Positions 7,920 to 14,571 of a DNA stretch of 14,643 nucleotides are shown piece after piece. The stretch is taken from contig DAOWOG010000006.1 in assembly GCA_030642185.1 (NCBI GenBank), positions 1 through 14,643 of the forward strand. Reading direction: 5' to 3'. The notes beneath the pieces are model-generated. The model was not told where the DNA came from, ran no database searches, and was given only the letters and a program-made list of their open reading frames with translations. This DNA is from Helicobacteraceae bacterium (GTDB lineage Bacteria; Campylobacterota; Campylobacteria; Campylobacterales; Sulfurimonadaceae). Positions within the stretch are counted from its first letter, which is position 1; every line of letters begins with the position of its first letter. A program made the translations under genes and the position numbers.

Positions 7920-10286
7920 CTATTGACATCCTACACATTCCATAGAACGGTCTTCAACATCATTGACAGCTTCCGGGGATTGTGAACGCAGGTAATAGGT
8001 TGATTTAAGACCCAACTTCCATGCCAGCATATAGATATCATTCAGATACTTTCCGCTGGCTTTGTCAAGCGTTATAAAAATATTCAGGCTCTGTCCCTGA
8101 TCGATCCACTTTTGACGGATTGAGGCCGCCTTGATAAGAATGGTCTGGTCAAGATCGTATGCCGGTGTATAGTAAGACCATGTCTCCGGACTTATGTTCG
8201 GTGCACAAACAGGAATCAGACCGGAGAGGTTCTCTTCAAACCACTTACGTTTGTAAACTGGCTCTATCGCCTGCGTGGTTCCTGTCAGGATAGAGATAGA
8301 ACTTGTCGGTGCAATGGCCATAAGGTAGCCGTTTCGCATTCCGTCACGTTTGACTTTTTCGCGCAGGGTATCCCAGTCATATGTTGAAGCAAACAGTCCT
8401 CCGCGGTCAATCAGGTTGATCACTTCCGCATTTGCATGATCCATCGGCATGATACCGCGACTCCATTTGGAACCTTCAAATTCAGGATAGCTCCCTTTTT
8501 CAACTGCCAGATCGGATGAAGAATTAATAACGTTATAGCTAACCGCTTCCATAATCTCGTCGATTTTATCGAAGTGTTCCTGACTACCCCATATGATTCC
8601 GGCTTCTGCAAGCATTTGGGATTCGCCCATCACGCCGAGTCCGATCGATCGGCTTCGCATATTGGTACGCTTTACTTTTTCAAGCGGGTAGAAATTAAGA
8701 TCGATCACATTATCAAGGGCACGTGCCGCTATCGGAACAATACGATCAATATCTTCTTTGGTATTGATACGTGATAGATTGACAGACGCGAGATTACAGA
8801 CTGCTGTCGCACCGTCGATTTTTTCTTTTTCAACAATATATATCTGCTGTCCGCCAAGAGAATCAAGTGCAGTCACCTTGTTGGCCTGTTTTTCAATGCC
8901 ACTATCGAGTGTGAGCATTTCATCTTCTTCATAGGTGACATAATCGCCGTTTTCAAACTTCAGCTTGACCTGATAGTGGTTAGGCGAGGTATTTTGAAAA
9001 ATTTCTGTACAAAGGTTGGAACTTCGTATAACGCCAAAGTGATCATTCGGGTTAGCACGGTTAGCATTATCTTTGAAACACAAAAACGGATTTCCTGTTT
9101 CAAAATAACTTGTTAGCATTTTTTTCCATAGATCTTTTGCTTTGGTGCGTTCTTTGATAACACGCTCATCCTGCTCTAACTCGAGATAACGTTTTTCAAA
9201 CGCTTCACCATACAGGTCGGTAAGCTCCTTGCATTCAAGCGGATCAAAAAGTGTCCAGATCGCATCTTCCTGAACACGTTTCATGAAGAGATCATTCAGC
9301 CACATTGCCGGAAAGAGATCATGCGCACGGCGACGTTCCTCACCGGAATTCTTTTTAAGATCAAGAAAGTCTTTGATGTCCATGTGCCAAGGTTCAAGGT
9401 AGACAGCGATGGCACCTTTTCGGGTACCAAGCTGATCAACGGCGATCGCTATATCATTTGTGATCTTCAGGAACGGAACTGTACCGCCGGCAGCATTTTT
9501 GTGTCCATCGATGTAAGAGCCCATCGAGCGAACCTGTGTCCAATCCCAGCCGATGCCGCCGCCGAATTTTGAGAGCAGGGCCATCTCTTTATAGGAATCA
9601 AATATTCCTTCAATATTATCCGGAGTACTTCCGATATAGCATGAACTGAGCTGGTGACGCGGAGTACGCGCATTTGAAAGTGTCGGTGTTGCAAGCATCA
9701 CTTCAAACTTGGAGATCATGTCATAAAACTTCTTGGCCCAGCCTTGATGATCCTCTTCGTTTTGTGCAAGGAACATAGCAATACCCATGAACATATGTTG
9801 AGGCAGTTCAATCGGATGGCTCTCACGGTCTTTGATCAGGTAGCGGTCATAAAGTGTTTTGACACCAAGGTAGTTAAACTGTAAGTCACGTTCGGGAACG
9901 ATGTATGCATTAAGGTCATCCAGATCATATTTCTCTTTAAGTCCAATGAGAATCCGCCCCTCAGCTTCACCTTTTTCAAAGTATTTCTCAAGTTCGCAGT
10001 AGCCTGTAAAGCCATTGACTCGGTGGTACAGATCAAAAAGGAAAAGACGTGAAGCAACGAATGTCCAGTTAGGAGAATCGACGTCGATTTTTTCGACTGC
10101 CGTCTTTATCAATGTTTCCTGAATCTCACGTGAATTGATGCCGTCACGAAATTGAATCTGGGCATCTACTTCCAATTCACTTTGACTGACATTGCTTAAT
10201 CCCTTGACAGCTGCAGAGGTATATTTTTGTATTTTGGATATGTCAAGCGGTTCGCGCCGTCCGTTACGTTTGATGATTGTGATCAT
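7920..10286 (-). CDS. nrdA: class I ribonucleoside-diphosphate reductase, alpha subunit (NrdA)
   Basis: 788 residues, full-length catalytic subunit. An N-terminal ATP-cone (about 1-90, beginning with IIKRNGRREPLDISKI) is the allosteric activity site. The ten-stranded barrel carries C216 (HQLSSCYIG) and C497 (TAVCNLASVNLS), the redox pair that reduces substrate, and N424-C426-E428 (SSNLCTEIF), with C426 the thiyl radical site. Y764-Y765 (KSTYYLRSQ) are the radical relay tyrosines that receive the radical from NrdB. The C-terminal ECVGCQ gives C784 and C787 for re-reduction by thioredoxin or glutaredoxin. Residues 436-492 hold a charged segment between the active-site loop and the second cysteine. 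ATG 10286 follows AAGGAA (10291-10296). It lies 38 bases after purB and one base before the 123-residue gene. Its partner nrdB is elsewhere on the other strand. Confidence 0.97.
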   Translation of the reverse strand: MITIIKRNGRREPLDISKIQKYTSAAVKGLSNVSQSELEVDAQIQFRDGINSREIQETLIKTAVEKIDVDSPNWTFVASRLFLFDLYHRVNGFTGYCELEKYFEKGEAEGRILIGLKEKYDLDDLNAYIVPERDLQFNYLGVKTLYDRYLIKDRESHPIELPQHMFMGIAMFLAQNEEDHQGWAKKFYDMISKFEVMLATPTLSNARTPRHQLSSCYIGSTPDNIEGIFDSYKEMALLSKFGGGIGWDWTQVRSMGSYIDGHKNAAGGTVPFLKITNDIAIAVDQLGTRKGAIAVYLEPWHMDIKDFLDLKKNSGEERRRAHDLFPAMWLNDLFMKRVQEDAIWTLFDPLECKELTDLYGEAFEKRYLELEQDERVIKERTKAKDLWKKMLTSYFETGNPFLCFKDNANRANPNDHFGVIRSSNLCTEIFQNTSPNHYQVKLKFENGDYVTYEEDEMLTLDSGIEKQANKVTALDSLGGQQIYIVEKEKIDGATAVCNLASVNLSRINTKEDIDRIVPIAARALDNVIDLNFYPLEKVKRTNMRSRSIGLGVMGESQMLAEAGIIWGSQEHFDKIDEIMEAVSYNVINSSSDLAVEKGSYPEFEGSKWSRGIMPMDHANAEVINLIDRGGLFASTYDWDTLREKVKRDGMRNGYLMAIAPTSSISILTGTTQAIEPVYKRKWFEENLSGLIPVCAPNISPETWSYYTPAYDLDQTILIKAASIRQKWIDQGQSLNIFITLDKASGKYLNDIYMLAWKLGLKSTYYLRSQSPEAVNDVEDRSMECVGCQ

Positions 10287-10324
10287 GTCGTTCCTTGCTT
10301 CTTGATGTTAAAATAGTAATGGTT

Positions 10325-11653
10325 TTACTTGAAAACACGATTAAAAATTCTGTCCACATTTTTAGTGTAGTAGTCATAATTAAAGCACTCGCGTATCTGC
10401 TTTTCACTTAATGAGTTGCGCAGTTCGTCATCTTCAAGAAGATATTCCAAATAGAGGCTTTCCCCCTGGTCATTTGTTGTAGGCTTTCCTTGCTGGATCT
10501 CTTCCCATACCTTCATGGCATTGCGCTGTACGATGCGATAGGCATCTTCACGGCTTACACCCTGTATCGGTAATTCGAGAAGAACACGCTGTGAAAATAC
10601 AAGACCTCCGGTAAGGTTCAGATTCTTCATCATATTCTCAGGATAGACCGTCAGATTGGCGATGACATTGTTCATACGATGCAGCATAAAGTCAGTGGTG
10701 ATAAAAGCATCCGGAAGCCAGAACCGTTCAGTCGAACTGTGTGAAATGTCACGCTCATGCCATAGAGCAACATTCTCCATTGCAGGGTTTGCAAAAGAGC
10801 GAATGATACGCGCCAGTCCTGTTATGTTTTCAGTAAGTATAGGGTTGCGCTTATGCGGCATAGCGGAAGAGCCCTTTTGCCCTTTGGCAAAATACTCTTC
10901 ACATTCATATACTTCAGTGCGTTGCCAGTGGCGAACCTGTACGGCAAATTTTTCTATGCTGCTTGCCATTAAAGCAAGGGCTGTTGCCAAACGTGCATAA
11001 CGATCACGTTGGATAACCTGGTTGGATGCCGGTGCCGGTTTTAGGCCCAGCTCTTCACAGGTGTACTCTTCCAGTTCAAGCGGAGCATGTGCAAAGTTCC
11101 CCATCGCACCTGACACCTGACCGACGGAAATGACGTCCATAGTCTGTTCAAGGTTTTCAAGATGGCGAGCCATTTCGTCATACCATACAGCAAGTACCAG
11201 ACCAAAGGTGATCGGCTCACCATGGATACCGTGTGAACGTCCAACCATTAGAGTCATCTTATGCTCTTCAGCACGTTTTTTAATAGAGGCCATTAGCATT
11301 TTTACATCACCAATGACCAGGGACAGTGAGTCCTTCATCTGAAGTGCTACCGCTGTGTCAATGGTATCAGAGGAGGTCATTCCGTAATGAAACCAGCGGC
11401 TTTCATTACCAAGTGTTTCCGATACTGATGTTGTAAATGCAATCAGGTCATGACGGGTTACCTTCTCAATCTCATCGATTCGCTCTACATTAAAATCTGC
11501 ATTAGAAACGATTTTTTCTGCATCTTCATCCGGTATTAAACCCAAACGGTTCCATGCTTTTACAACCGCTTTTTCAACATCAAGCCATGCCTGATATTTT
11601 GCCTGCATTGTCCATTTACTACTCATCTCTTTACGTGCATAACGTTCAACCAT
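10325..11653 (-). CDS. purB: adenylosuccinate lyase
   Basis: 442 residues, fumarase/aspartase superfamily. Catalyses two fumarate-releasing steps of purine synthesis: SAICAR to AICAR, and adenylosuccinate to AMP. The N-terminus MVERYARKEMSSKWT is typical of bacterial PurB and supports ATG 11653. Other evidence: TRHDLIAF (67-74), YGMTSSDTIDTA (90-101), GRSHGIHGEPITFG (138-151) with the general acid histidine H141, and the superfamily signature GSSAMPHKRNPILTEN (261-276) in the flexible loop that carries the catalytic serine. The ribosome binding site is weak (GGA, 11661-11663 region). First gene of the purB-nrdA-123-residue operon; nrdA follows after 38 bases, so AMP synthesis and deoxynucleotide synthesis are co-transcribed. 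Divergent from rluA. Confidence 0.96.
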   Translation of the reverse strand: MVERYARKEMSSKWTMQAKYQAWLDVEKAVVKAWNRLGLIPDEDAEKIVSNADFNVERIDEIEKVTRHDLIAFTTSVSETLGNESRWFHYGMTSSDTIDTAVALQMKDSLSLVIGDVKMLMASIKKRAEEHKMTLMVGRSHGIHGEPITFGLVLAVWYDEMARHLENLEQTMDVISVGQVSGAMGNFAHAPLELEEYTCEELGLKPAPASNQVIQRDRYARLATALALMASSIEKFAVQVRHWQRTEVYECEEYFAKGQKGSSAMPHKRNPILTENITGLARIIRSFANPAMENVALWHERDISHSSTERFWLPDAFITTDFMLHRMNNVIANLTVYPENMMKNLNLTGGLVFSQRVLLELPIQGVSREDAYRIVQRNAMKVWEEIQQGKPTTNDQGESLYLEYLLEDDELRNSLSEKQIRECFNYDYYTKNVDRIFNRVFK

Positions 11654-11749
11654 GTCTCATCCAATCTTGTGTAAAATTCATCTCAAAATGATTCTCAGAT
11701 TTACTATGTCAGTTATAGTTGTATGAGAAGTCCAATGTAAGAAAGTAAA

Positions 11750-11757
11750 ATTATAAT
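11750..11757. promoter_or_regulatory. symmetric -10 element ATTATAAT between purB and rluA
   Basis: The palindrome ATTATAAT gives TATAAT on the plus strand (11752-11757) and TATAAT on the minus strand (11755-11750). The plus start would be near 11764, 27 bases before rluA; the minus start near 11743, about 90 bases before purB. No strong -35 boxes are seen. One bidirectional promoter could serve both divergent genes. Confidence 0.5.
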
Positions 11758-11790
11758 AGCTTACAGAGACTAATAAAGGGATTAAAAGAT

Positions 11791-12750
11791 ATGCCATTTG
11801 TTGTTAAAAAATTCTTTACACCGGTAAAACAAAAAGCCTTTCTCTTTTTAATGAAAGAACTGGACTTCACACAAAAAGAGGCACAGCGGTTAATTGCCAA
11901 AGGAAGACTGATTGTCAATGGCGAACCTATGAGCAGAACTGCCGGATTTGTAACCGGTGAGTTTGAACTTATCAGTTTTGAACCTCTCAGTCGAGATCTC
12001 CCTCCCATTTTTCAAACCAGTGATTTTGCTGTTTTTGACAAACCAAGCGGTGTTATGGTTCATCCGCAAAATCGACATACTCCTTACTCTATGATAGATG
12101 AAATCAAACATTATTTTGGAAGAGATGCTAACATCGCTCACAGAATCGATCAGGAAACAAGTGGACTTTTGTTATCTTCTAAAAACAAACAGAGCGAACA
12201 GACTTTAAAACTCCTGTTTGAAAACCGTAAAATACAAAAGCGTTATCTGGCTTTTGTGCATGGTGACTTTTTTCAGGATTATTCTGAAAAAGGCAACTCA
12301 AGATTTGTAGAAAAAAGAGCGGACGGTTCAATTATTATCTCAGCGCCTCTGTTGCGTCGAAAAGACGACAGTGCAATTGTACGGATGGTTGTTAAGGTTC
12401 ATGATGACGGTAAGCCCTCTCAAACGATTGTATCACCGTTAAAGTACTTTCCAGAACAAAATATTACGCTTGTAGAAGCCAGACCTTTGACGGGACGACA
12501 GCATCAGATACGTGTACATTTGTTTCACGTGAAACATCCAATTGTAGGTGATCCTATCTATGGTCAGAAGGAAGAGGATATTGTTCGTTTTTTAGATAAG
12601 GAGATAAGCTCGGATGAGCGCCTAATGAAAAGTGGTGCAAAAAGATTACTTCTACATGCATCTAATCTTGAATTTTATCACTCAGGAATAAATTTTATTC
12701 TAAAAAGTAAAACTGATTTTTTAAGAGAAGCCTTCAAATTTATGGAGTGA
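11791..12750 (+). CDS. RluA-family pseudouridine synthase with N-terminal S4 domain
   Basis: 319 residues. Converts specific uridines of rRNA (or tRNA) to pseudouridine in the cytoplasm; the target uridine is not readable. N-terminal S4-like RNA-binding segment (about 12-65, including AQRLIAKGRLIVNGEPMS). Catalytic domain: FAVFDKPSGVMVHP (79-92), HRIDQETSGLLLSS (117-130) with catalytic aspartate D120, KRYLAFVHG (150-158), the RluA block LTGRQHQIRVHLFHVKHPIVGDPIYG (234-259, split here into its conserved parts TGR, HQIRVHL, HP and GD) and LLLHA (286-290). ATG 11791 has AAAGGG at 11775-11780, ten bases upstream. Residues 245-249 (FHVKH) are encoded by a perfect parS palindrome. A second parS lies one base after the stop codon. 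Divergent from purB, an arrangement also found near dnaA in Campylobacter jejuni by memory. Confidence 0.92.
   Translation: MPFVVKKFFTPVKQKAFLFLMKELDFTQKEAQRLIAKGRLIVNGEPMSRTAGFVTGEFELISFEPLSRDLPPIFQTSDFAVFDKPSGVMVHPQNRHTPYSMIDEIKHYFGRDANIAHRIDQETSGLLLSSKNKQSEQTLKLLFENRKIQKRYLAFVHGDFFQDYSEKGNSRFVEKRADGSIIISAPLLRRKDDSAIVRMVVKVHDDGKPSQTIVSPLKYFPEQNITLVEARPLTGRQHQIRVHLFHVKHPIVGDPIYGQKEEDIVRFLDKEISSDERLMKSGAKRLLLHASNLEFYHSGINFILKSKTDFLREAFKFME
12521..12536. other. parS: parS site 1 (ParB-binding centromere), inside rluA
   Basis: TGTTTCACGTGAAACA, a perfect 16-bp palindrome identical to the well-known consensus parS bound by chromosomal ParB/Spo0J. It lies in the coding sequence of the pseudouridine synthase and is read as FHVKH in frame. 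A perfect match of 16 bases is very unlikely by chance, and a second copy is 231 bp away. ParB would load here as a CTP-dependent clamp and spread along the DNA. Confidence 0.92.
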
Positions 12751-12751
12751 G

Positions 12752-12767
12752 TGTTTCACGTGAAACA
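12752..12767. other. parS: parS site 2 (ParB-binding centromere), just after rluA stop
   Basis: Second perfect TGTTTCACGTGAAACA, starting one base after the rluA stop codon TGA (12748-12750). Start-to-start distance to site 1 is 231 bp, about 22 turns of B-DNA. In RNA it could fold into a 6-bp stem with an ACGT loop, followed by TATTT, so it might also act as a weak 3' hairpin for rluA mRNA. Confidence 0.93.
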
Positions 12768-12840
12768 TATTTAATCGGTGGAGTAATAATTTACAGATTG
12801 AGGTATTTTTCATACTGATATTCAATCGGTGGCGTAATAA
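12767..12840. repeat. 51-bp-spaced direct repeat beside parS site 2
   Basis: Two copies of AATCGGTGGAGTAATAA (12773-12789) and AATCGGTGGCGTAATAA (12824-12840), one mismatch in 17. The match extends left by ATATT plus one variable base to 12767 and 12818, giving 23 positions with two mismatches. The copies start 51 bp apart and the first begins at the last base of parS 2. Not part of a credible gene; role unknown. Confidence 0.75.
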
Positions 12841-12843
12841 GTT

Positions 12844-12872
12844 TTGTTCCATGAGCGTAAGAAGCATATAAT
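12844..12872 (+). promoter_or_regulatory. sigma70-like promoter with no gene downstream
   Basis: TTGTTC (12844-12849), 17-bp spacer, TATAAT (12867-12872). The -35 is imperfect (four of six to TTGACA), the -10 is perfect. Transcription would begin near 12879 and enter the gene-free stretch, where a hairpin stands at 12930-12955. Confidence 0.4.
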
Positions 12873-12929
12873 ACGCCAAATTAGGGCGAATAGACGTTTT
12901 GTCATAGGAAACCCTGTTGTACATCTAAA

Positions 12930-12955
12930 AGTCCTCTGCTGCTCTCAGAGAGACT
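12930..12955 (+). other. stable hairpin in gene-free region, possible small RNA element
   Basis: AGTCCTCTG (12930-12938) pairs with CAGAG-A-GACT (12946-12955 region) to give a 9-bp stem with one bulged A and a loop of about seven bases. No T-tract follows, so it is not a classic terminator. It lies about 50 bases after a plausible transcription start. It matches no RNA family I can recognise (not tRNA, tmRNA, SRP RNA or RNase P). Confidence 0.35.
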
Positions 12956-13409
12956 CTGCCATTATTATCACATTAACTAGATGTTAAAAATAAATATACA
13001 CCTATTTTAGGCAGTTTGCATAGCTATTGGATGACATTATTTTTATGTGATGTGAATAAATATTTTTTGCCTACCGGATTCTTATTTTTCATATAGTAAA
13101 TTTTAGAGGACAATACACTTAAAACCCCAAATAGGGATATAACGGCTGTATGCTCACCGTTTATGTATTCAGGTTTATTTTATATAAATATAATCTTAAT
13201 TAATGAAAAGATTAAACATTTTGACGAAAAGAGATTAAACTAATTCACAGGTTTGAACAAGTGGTGAAAAATACTCAGTTGACAGTAATTTAGATATTTT
13301 ATTATTGAGAAAATTTTATTTTAAGTTAAAATATTTGATTGGGAAAAAAGACACAGTCTGAAGAAAATAGATGTATATCAACAGCACTTCGCCTCAATTT
13401 TAATGAGGT

Positions 13410-13667
13410 CTAGAAATGTGTCTGGTTCCAATAGGTGTTAAGTTCCCTTTTAACACGGATTATGATCTCTTCACGCGTTTCATTGTTGTCAAATGCGAGG
13501 AGTCTTGCCAGTTCAGATGCAGAACGTCTTTCTGTATAGGTTCTTGTCACGTATTTAACGGCTTTTGGGTTGAAGCGTTTAGCTATTTCAATAGAATCTT
13601 TTTTGTCAAATGCGATTGTTTCAGGAAAAGCATTATTGATAAGTACTAAGTATCCAATAGGTTTCAT
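13410..13667 (-). CDS. hypothetical protein, 85 residues
   Basis: ATG at 13667, stop TAG at 13412-13410. I do not recognise the family. The N-terminus IGYLVLINNAFPETIAF looks like a beta strand and loop rather than a signal peptide. The rest is charged and helical (KKDSIEIAKRF, SASELARLLAF, NETREEIIIRVKRELNTYW), and many arginines and lysines suggest a nucleic acid- or protein-binding role, which is a guess. The ribosome binding site is weak (AAAGA-like, about nine bases upstream). It is flanked by a long gene-free stretch downstream and a run of 11 T 50 bases upstream on its own strand. It could be a small conserved gene or a remnant; the balanced amino acid composition and clean frame favour a real gene. 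Confidence 0.55.
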   Translation of the reverse strand: MKPIGYLVLINNAFPETIAFDKKDSIEIAKRFNPKAVKYVTRTYTERRSASELARLLAFDNNETREEIIIRVKRELNTYWNQTHF

Positions 13668-13716
13668 TGCAGCGGTCTTTCTTGTAAGTTTTGCTTTTTG
13701 TTAGTGGAATGTTAGC

Positions 13717-13727
13717 AAAAAAAAAAA
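13717..13727. repeat. homopolymer tract, 11 A (11 T on minus strand)
   Basis: An uninterrupted run of 11 A, followed by further A-rich sequence, lies 50 bases upstream of the minus-strand 85-residue gene. TTTTGCT (13689-13695) and AGCAAAA (13714-13720) form an inverted repeat at its edge. Such tracts are prone to slippage and tune promoters of phase-variable genes in Campylobacterota. Confidence 0.6.
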
Positions 13728-13781
13728 GAAAAATAAAGGGTATTGATGAAAATAGTAATATTTAATGTAATTTTAAGTGGG

Positions 13782-13807
13782 AAAGGGCTCTGAAAAGAGC
13801 CTTTTTT
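13782..13807. terminator. bidirectional hairpin terminator after the DsbC-like gene
   Basis: GGCTCT (13786-13791), loop GAAA, AGAGCC (13796-13801), then six T on the plus strand. Flanking A and T runs extend the stem. On the minus strand it begins four bases after the DsbC-like stop codon, the likely client, but the better T-tract faces the plus direction. Confidence 0.75.
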
Positions 13808-14492
13808 AGAGCTCATTCCAGTTTATAATATTCATTTTTGCATCAAAAACAGTAGGTGTTCCCATGACTGAAATTTTTTGAGCTAAAAGCTTGTTTTTTT
13901 CTAAAAGCTTTTCAACAGACTTCTTTTGTTCAGGAGAAATTTTTGCAGAAGCATACTCTGTGCCCCCGTTGGCAGTACTTAGCAGACGTGCAGCTTTCTC
14001 CTGATCTGTTTTACCGGTTAATATCCATTCACTCATTGCAAGAGCATTTTTATGAAAGCTTAATGGGAATAAAAAGAGCTTAAAGGTATATTTTTTACCT
14101 AACGTCGCCATTTTCTTTTCAAACTTTAAACAGTAAGGGCATTCAGGGTCAGTAAATACATAGAGAACTTTTTTTCCGCTGCCATAACTGAAATCTTCCT
14201 GTCCTTTTACAATTTTTGGGTCTATCGGAAAAGTAATTTTCGACATATCCTTTAGACGATATCCCTCTGCCGGTATAAAGACTTTCTTGTTTTGACTGAT
14301 AAAAAAGGTCAGAGGTGTACCGTTTCGGATTCCTTTAAGAAAATAGAGACCATCGACCTGCATAGCATCAGTGAGAACAATACCATTCTTCTTGATGACG
14401 TCAAGTTGTTCAAAAGGTTTAAGATCGATTTTCTTCGCATGAAGAGTGAGGCTCATGGCTAATGCCAGTATTAGCAATAACGTATATTTCAT
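13806..14492 (-). CDS. secreted thiol:disulfide interchange protein, DsbC/DsbG-like
   Basis: 228 residues. Residues 1-19 (MKYTLLLILALAMSLTLHA) are a clear Sec signal peptide, cleaved probably before KK, so the protein is periplasmic. After a roughly 75-residue N-terminal domain (EQLDVIKKNGIVLTDAMQVDGLYFLKG, like the DsbC dimerisation domain) comes a thioredoxin fold with the active site CPYC (118-121, in FTDPECPYC) and the cis-proline loop GTPT (211-214, P213). DsbC and DsbG isomerise or reduce non-native disulfides in the periplasm. Length and domain order match DsbC. Its usual reductant DsbD is not in the window. ATG 14492 follows AAAGGA (14503-14498) by five bases. Divergent from the next gene; a hairpin terminator sits after its stop. 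Confidence 0.88.
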   Translation of the reverse strand: MKYTLLLILALAMSLTLHAKKIDLKPFEQLDVIKKNGIVLTDAMQVDGLYFLKGIRNGTPLTFFISQNKKVFIPAEGYRLKDMSKITFPIDPKIVKGQEDFSYGSGKKVLYVFTDPECPYCLKFEKKMATLGKKYTFKLFLFPLSFHKNALAMSEWILTGKTDQEKAARLLSTANGGTEYASAKISPEQKKSVEKLLEKNKLLAQKISVMGTPTVFDAKMNIINWNEL

Positions 14493-14563
14493 TGTCGTCC
14501 TTTGGGGTAGTAGTTTGATGAGGAATTGTATCTGAAGACGGCTTGTTTTTTTTATGAGAAAGC

Positions 14564-14571
14564 ATTATAAT
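14564..14571. promoter_or_regulatory. symmetric -10 element ATTATAAT between divergent genes
   Basis: ATTATAAT gives TATAAT on plus (14566-14571) and on minus (14569-14564). On plus, TTGTTT (14543-14548) lies 17 bp upstream as a weak -35. The plus start would be near 14578, 35 bases before ATG 14613; the minus start is about 65 bases before the DsbC-like gene. A second minus -10, TACAAT (14530-14525), is also possible. Confidence 0.5.

Larger units (their letters stand above)
12841..13409. other. gene-free AT-rich stretch with DnaA-box-like sequences and short repeats
   Basis: No convincing gene on either strand. The stretch holds the promoter and hairpin listed separately, plus: a perfect DnaA-type 9-mer TTATTCACA on the minus strand (13059-13051); TAATTCACA on plus (13241-13249); TTTTTCACC on minus (13271-13263); direct repeats of AGATTAAAC (13209-13217 and 13232-13240); an inverted repeat TAATCTT/AAGATTA (13191-13197, 13208-13214); TAGGCA/TGCCTA (13008-13013, 13068-13073); very AT-rich sequence from about 13161 to 13345; and TTGACA (13279-13284) with TATTAT 15 bases on. 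It may be an origin-like or DnaA-titrating region, or just degenerate spacer. Confidence 0.35.

Noticed and set aside
10122..10137. parS-like core TCACGTGA inside nrdA
   Set aside because: Only about 10 of 16 positions match consensus; the outer bases of both half-sites are wrong. It reads as ordinary coding sequence.
12721..12924. Minus-strand 67-codon frame containing FHVKH and a repeated LLxHRLN peptide
   Set aside because: It overlaps the rluA end antisense, has no ribosome binding site, and its peptide features are just the parS palindrome and the direct repeat read in frame (51 bp is divisible by three).
13392..13408. CCTCA/TGAGG hairpin beside the stop of the 85-residue gene
   Set aside because: The stem is only 5 bp and no T-tract follows on either strand, so it is not called as a terminator.
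12841..13409. tRNA, tmRNA, SRP RNA or RNase P RNA in the gene-free stretch
   Set aside because: None of the conserved signatures (TpsiC-arm sequence, tmRNA ends, SRP GGAAGG core, RNase P cores) is visible.
13416..13649. Plus-strand 77-codon frame opposite the 85-residue gene
   Set aside because: Cysteine-rich, irregular composition and no ribosome binding site; the minus-strand frame has the more protein-like composition.
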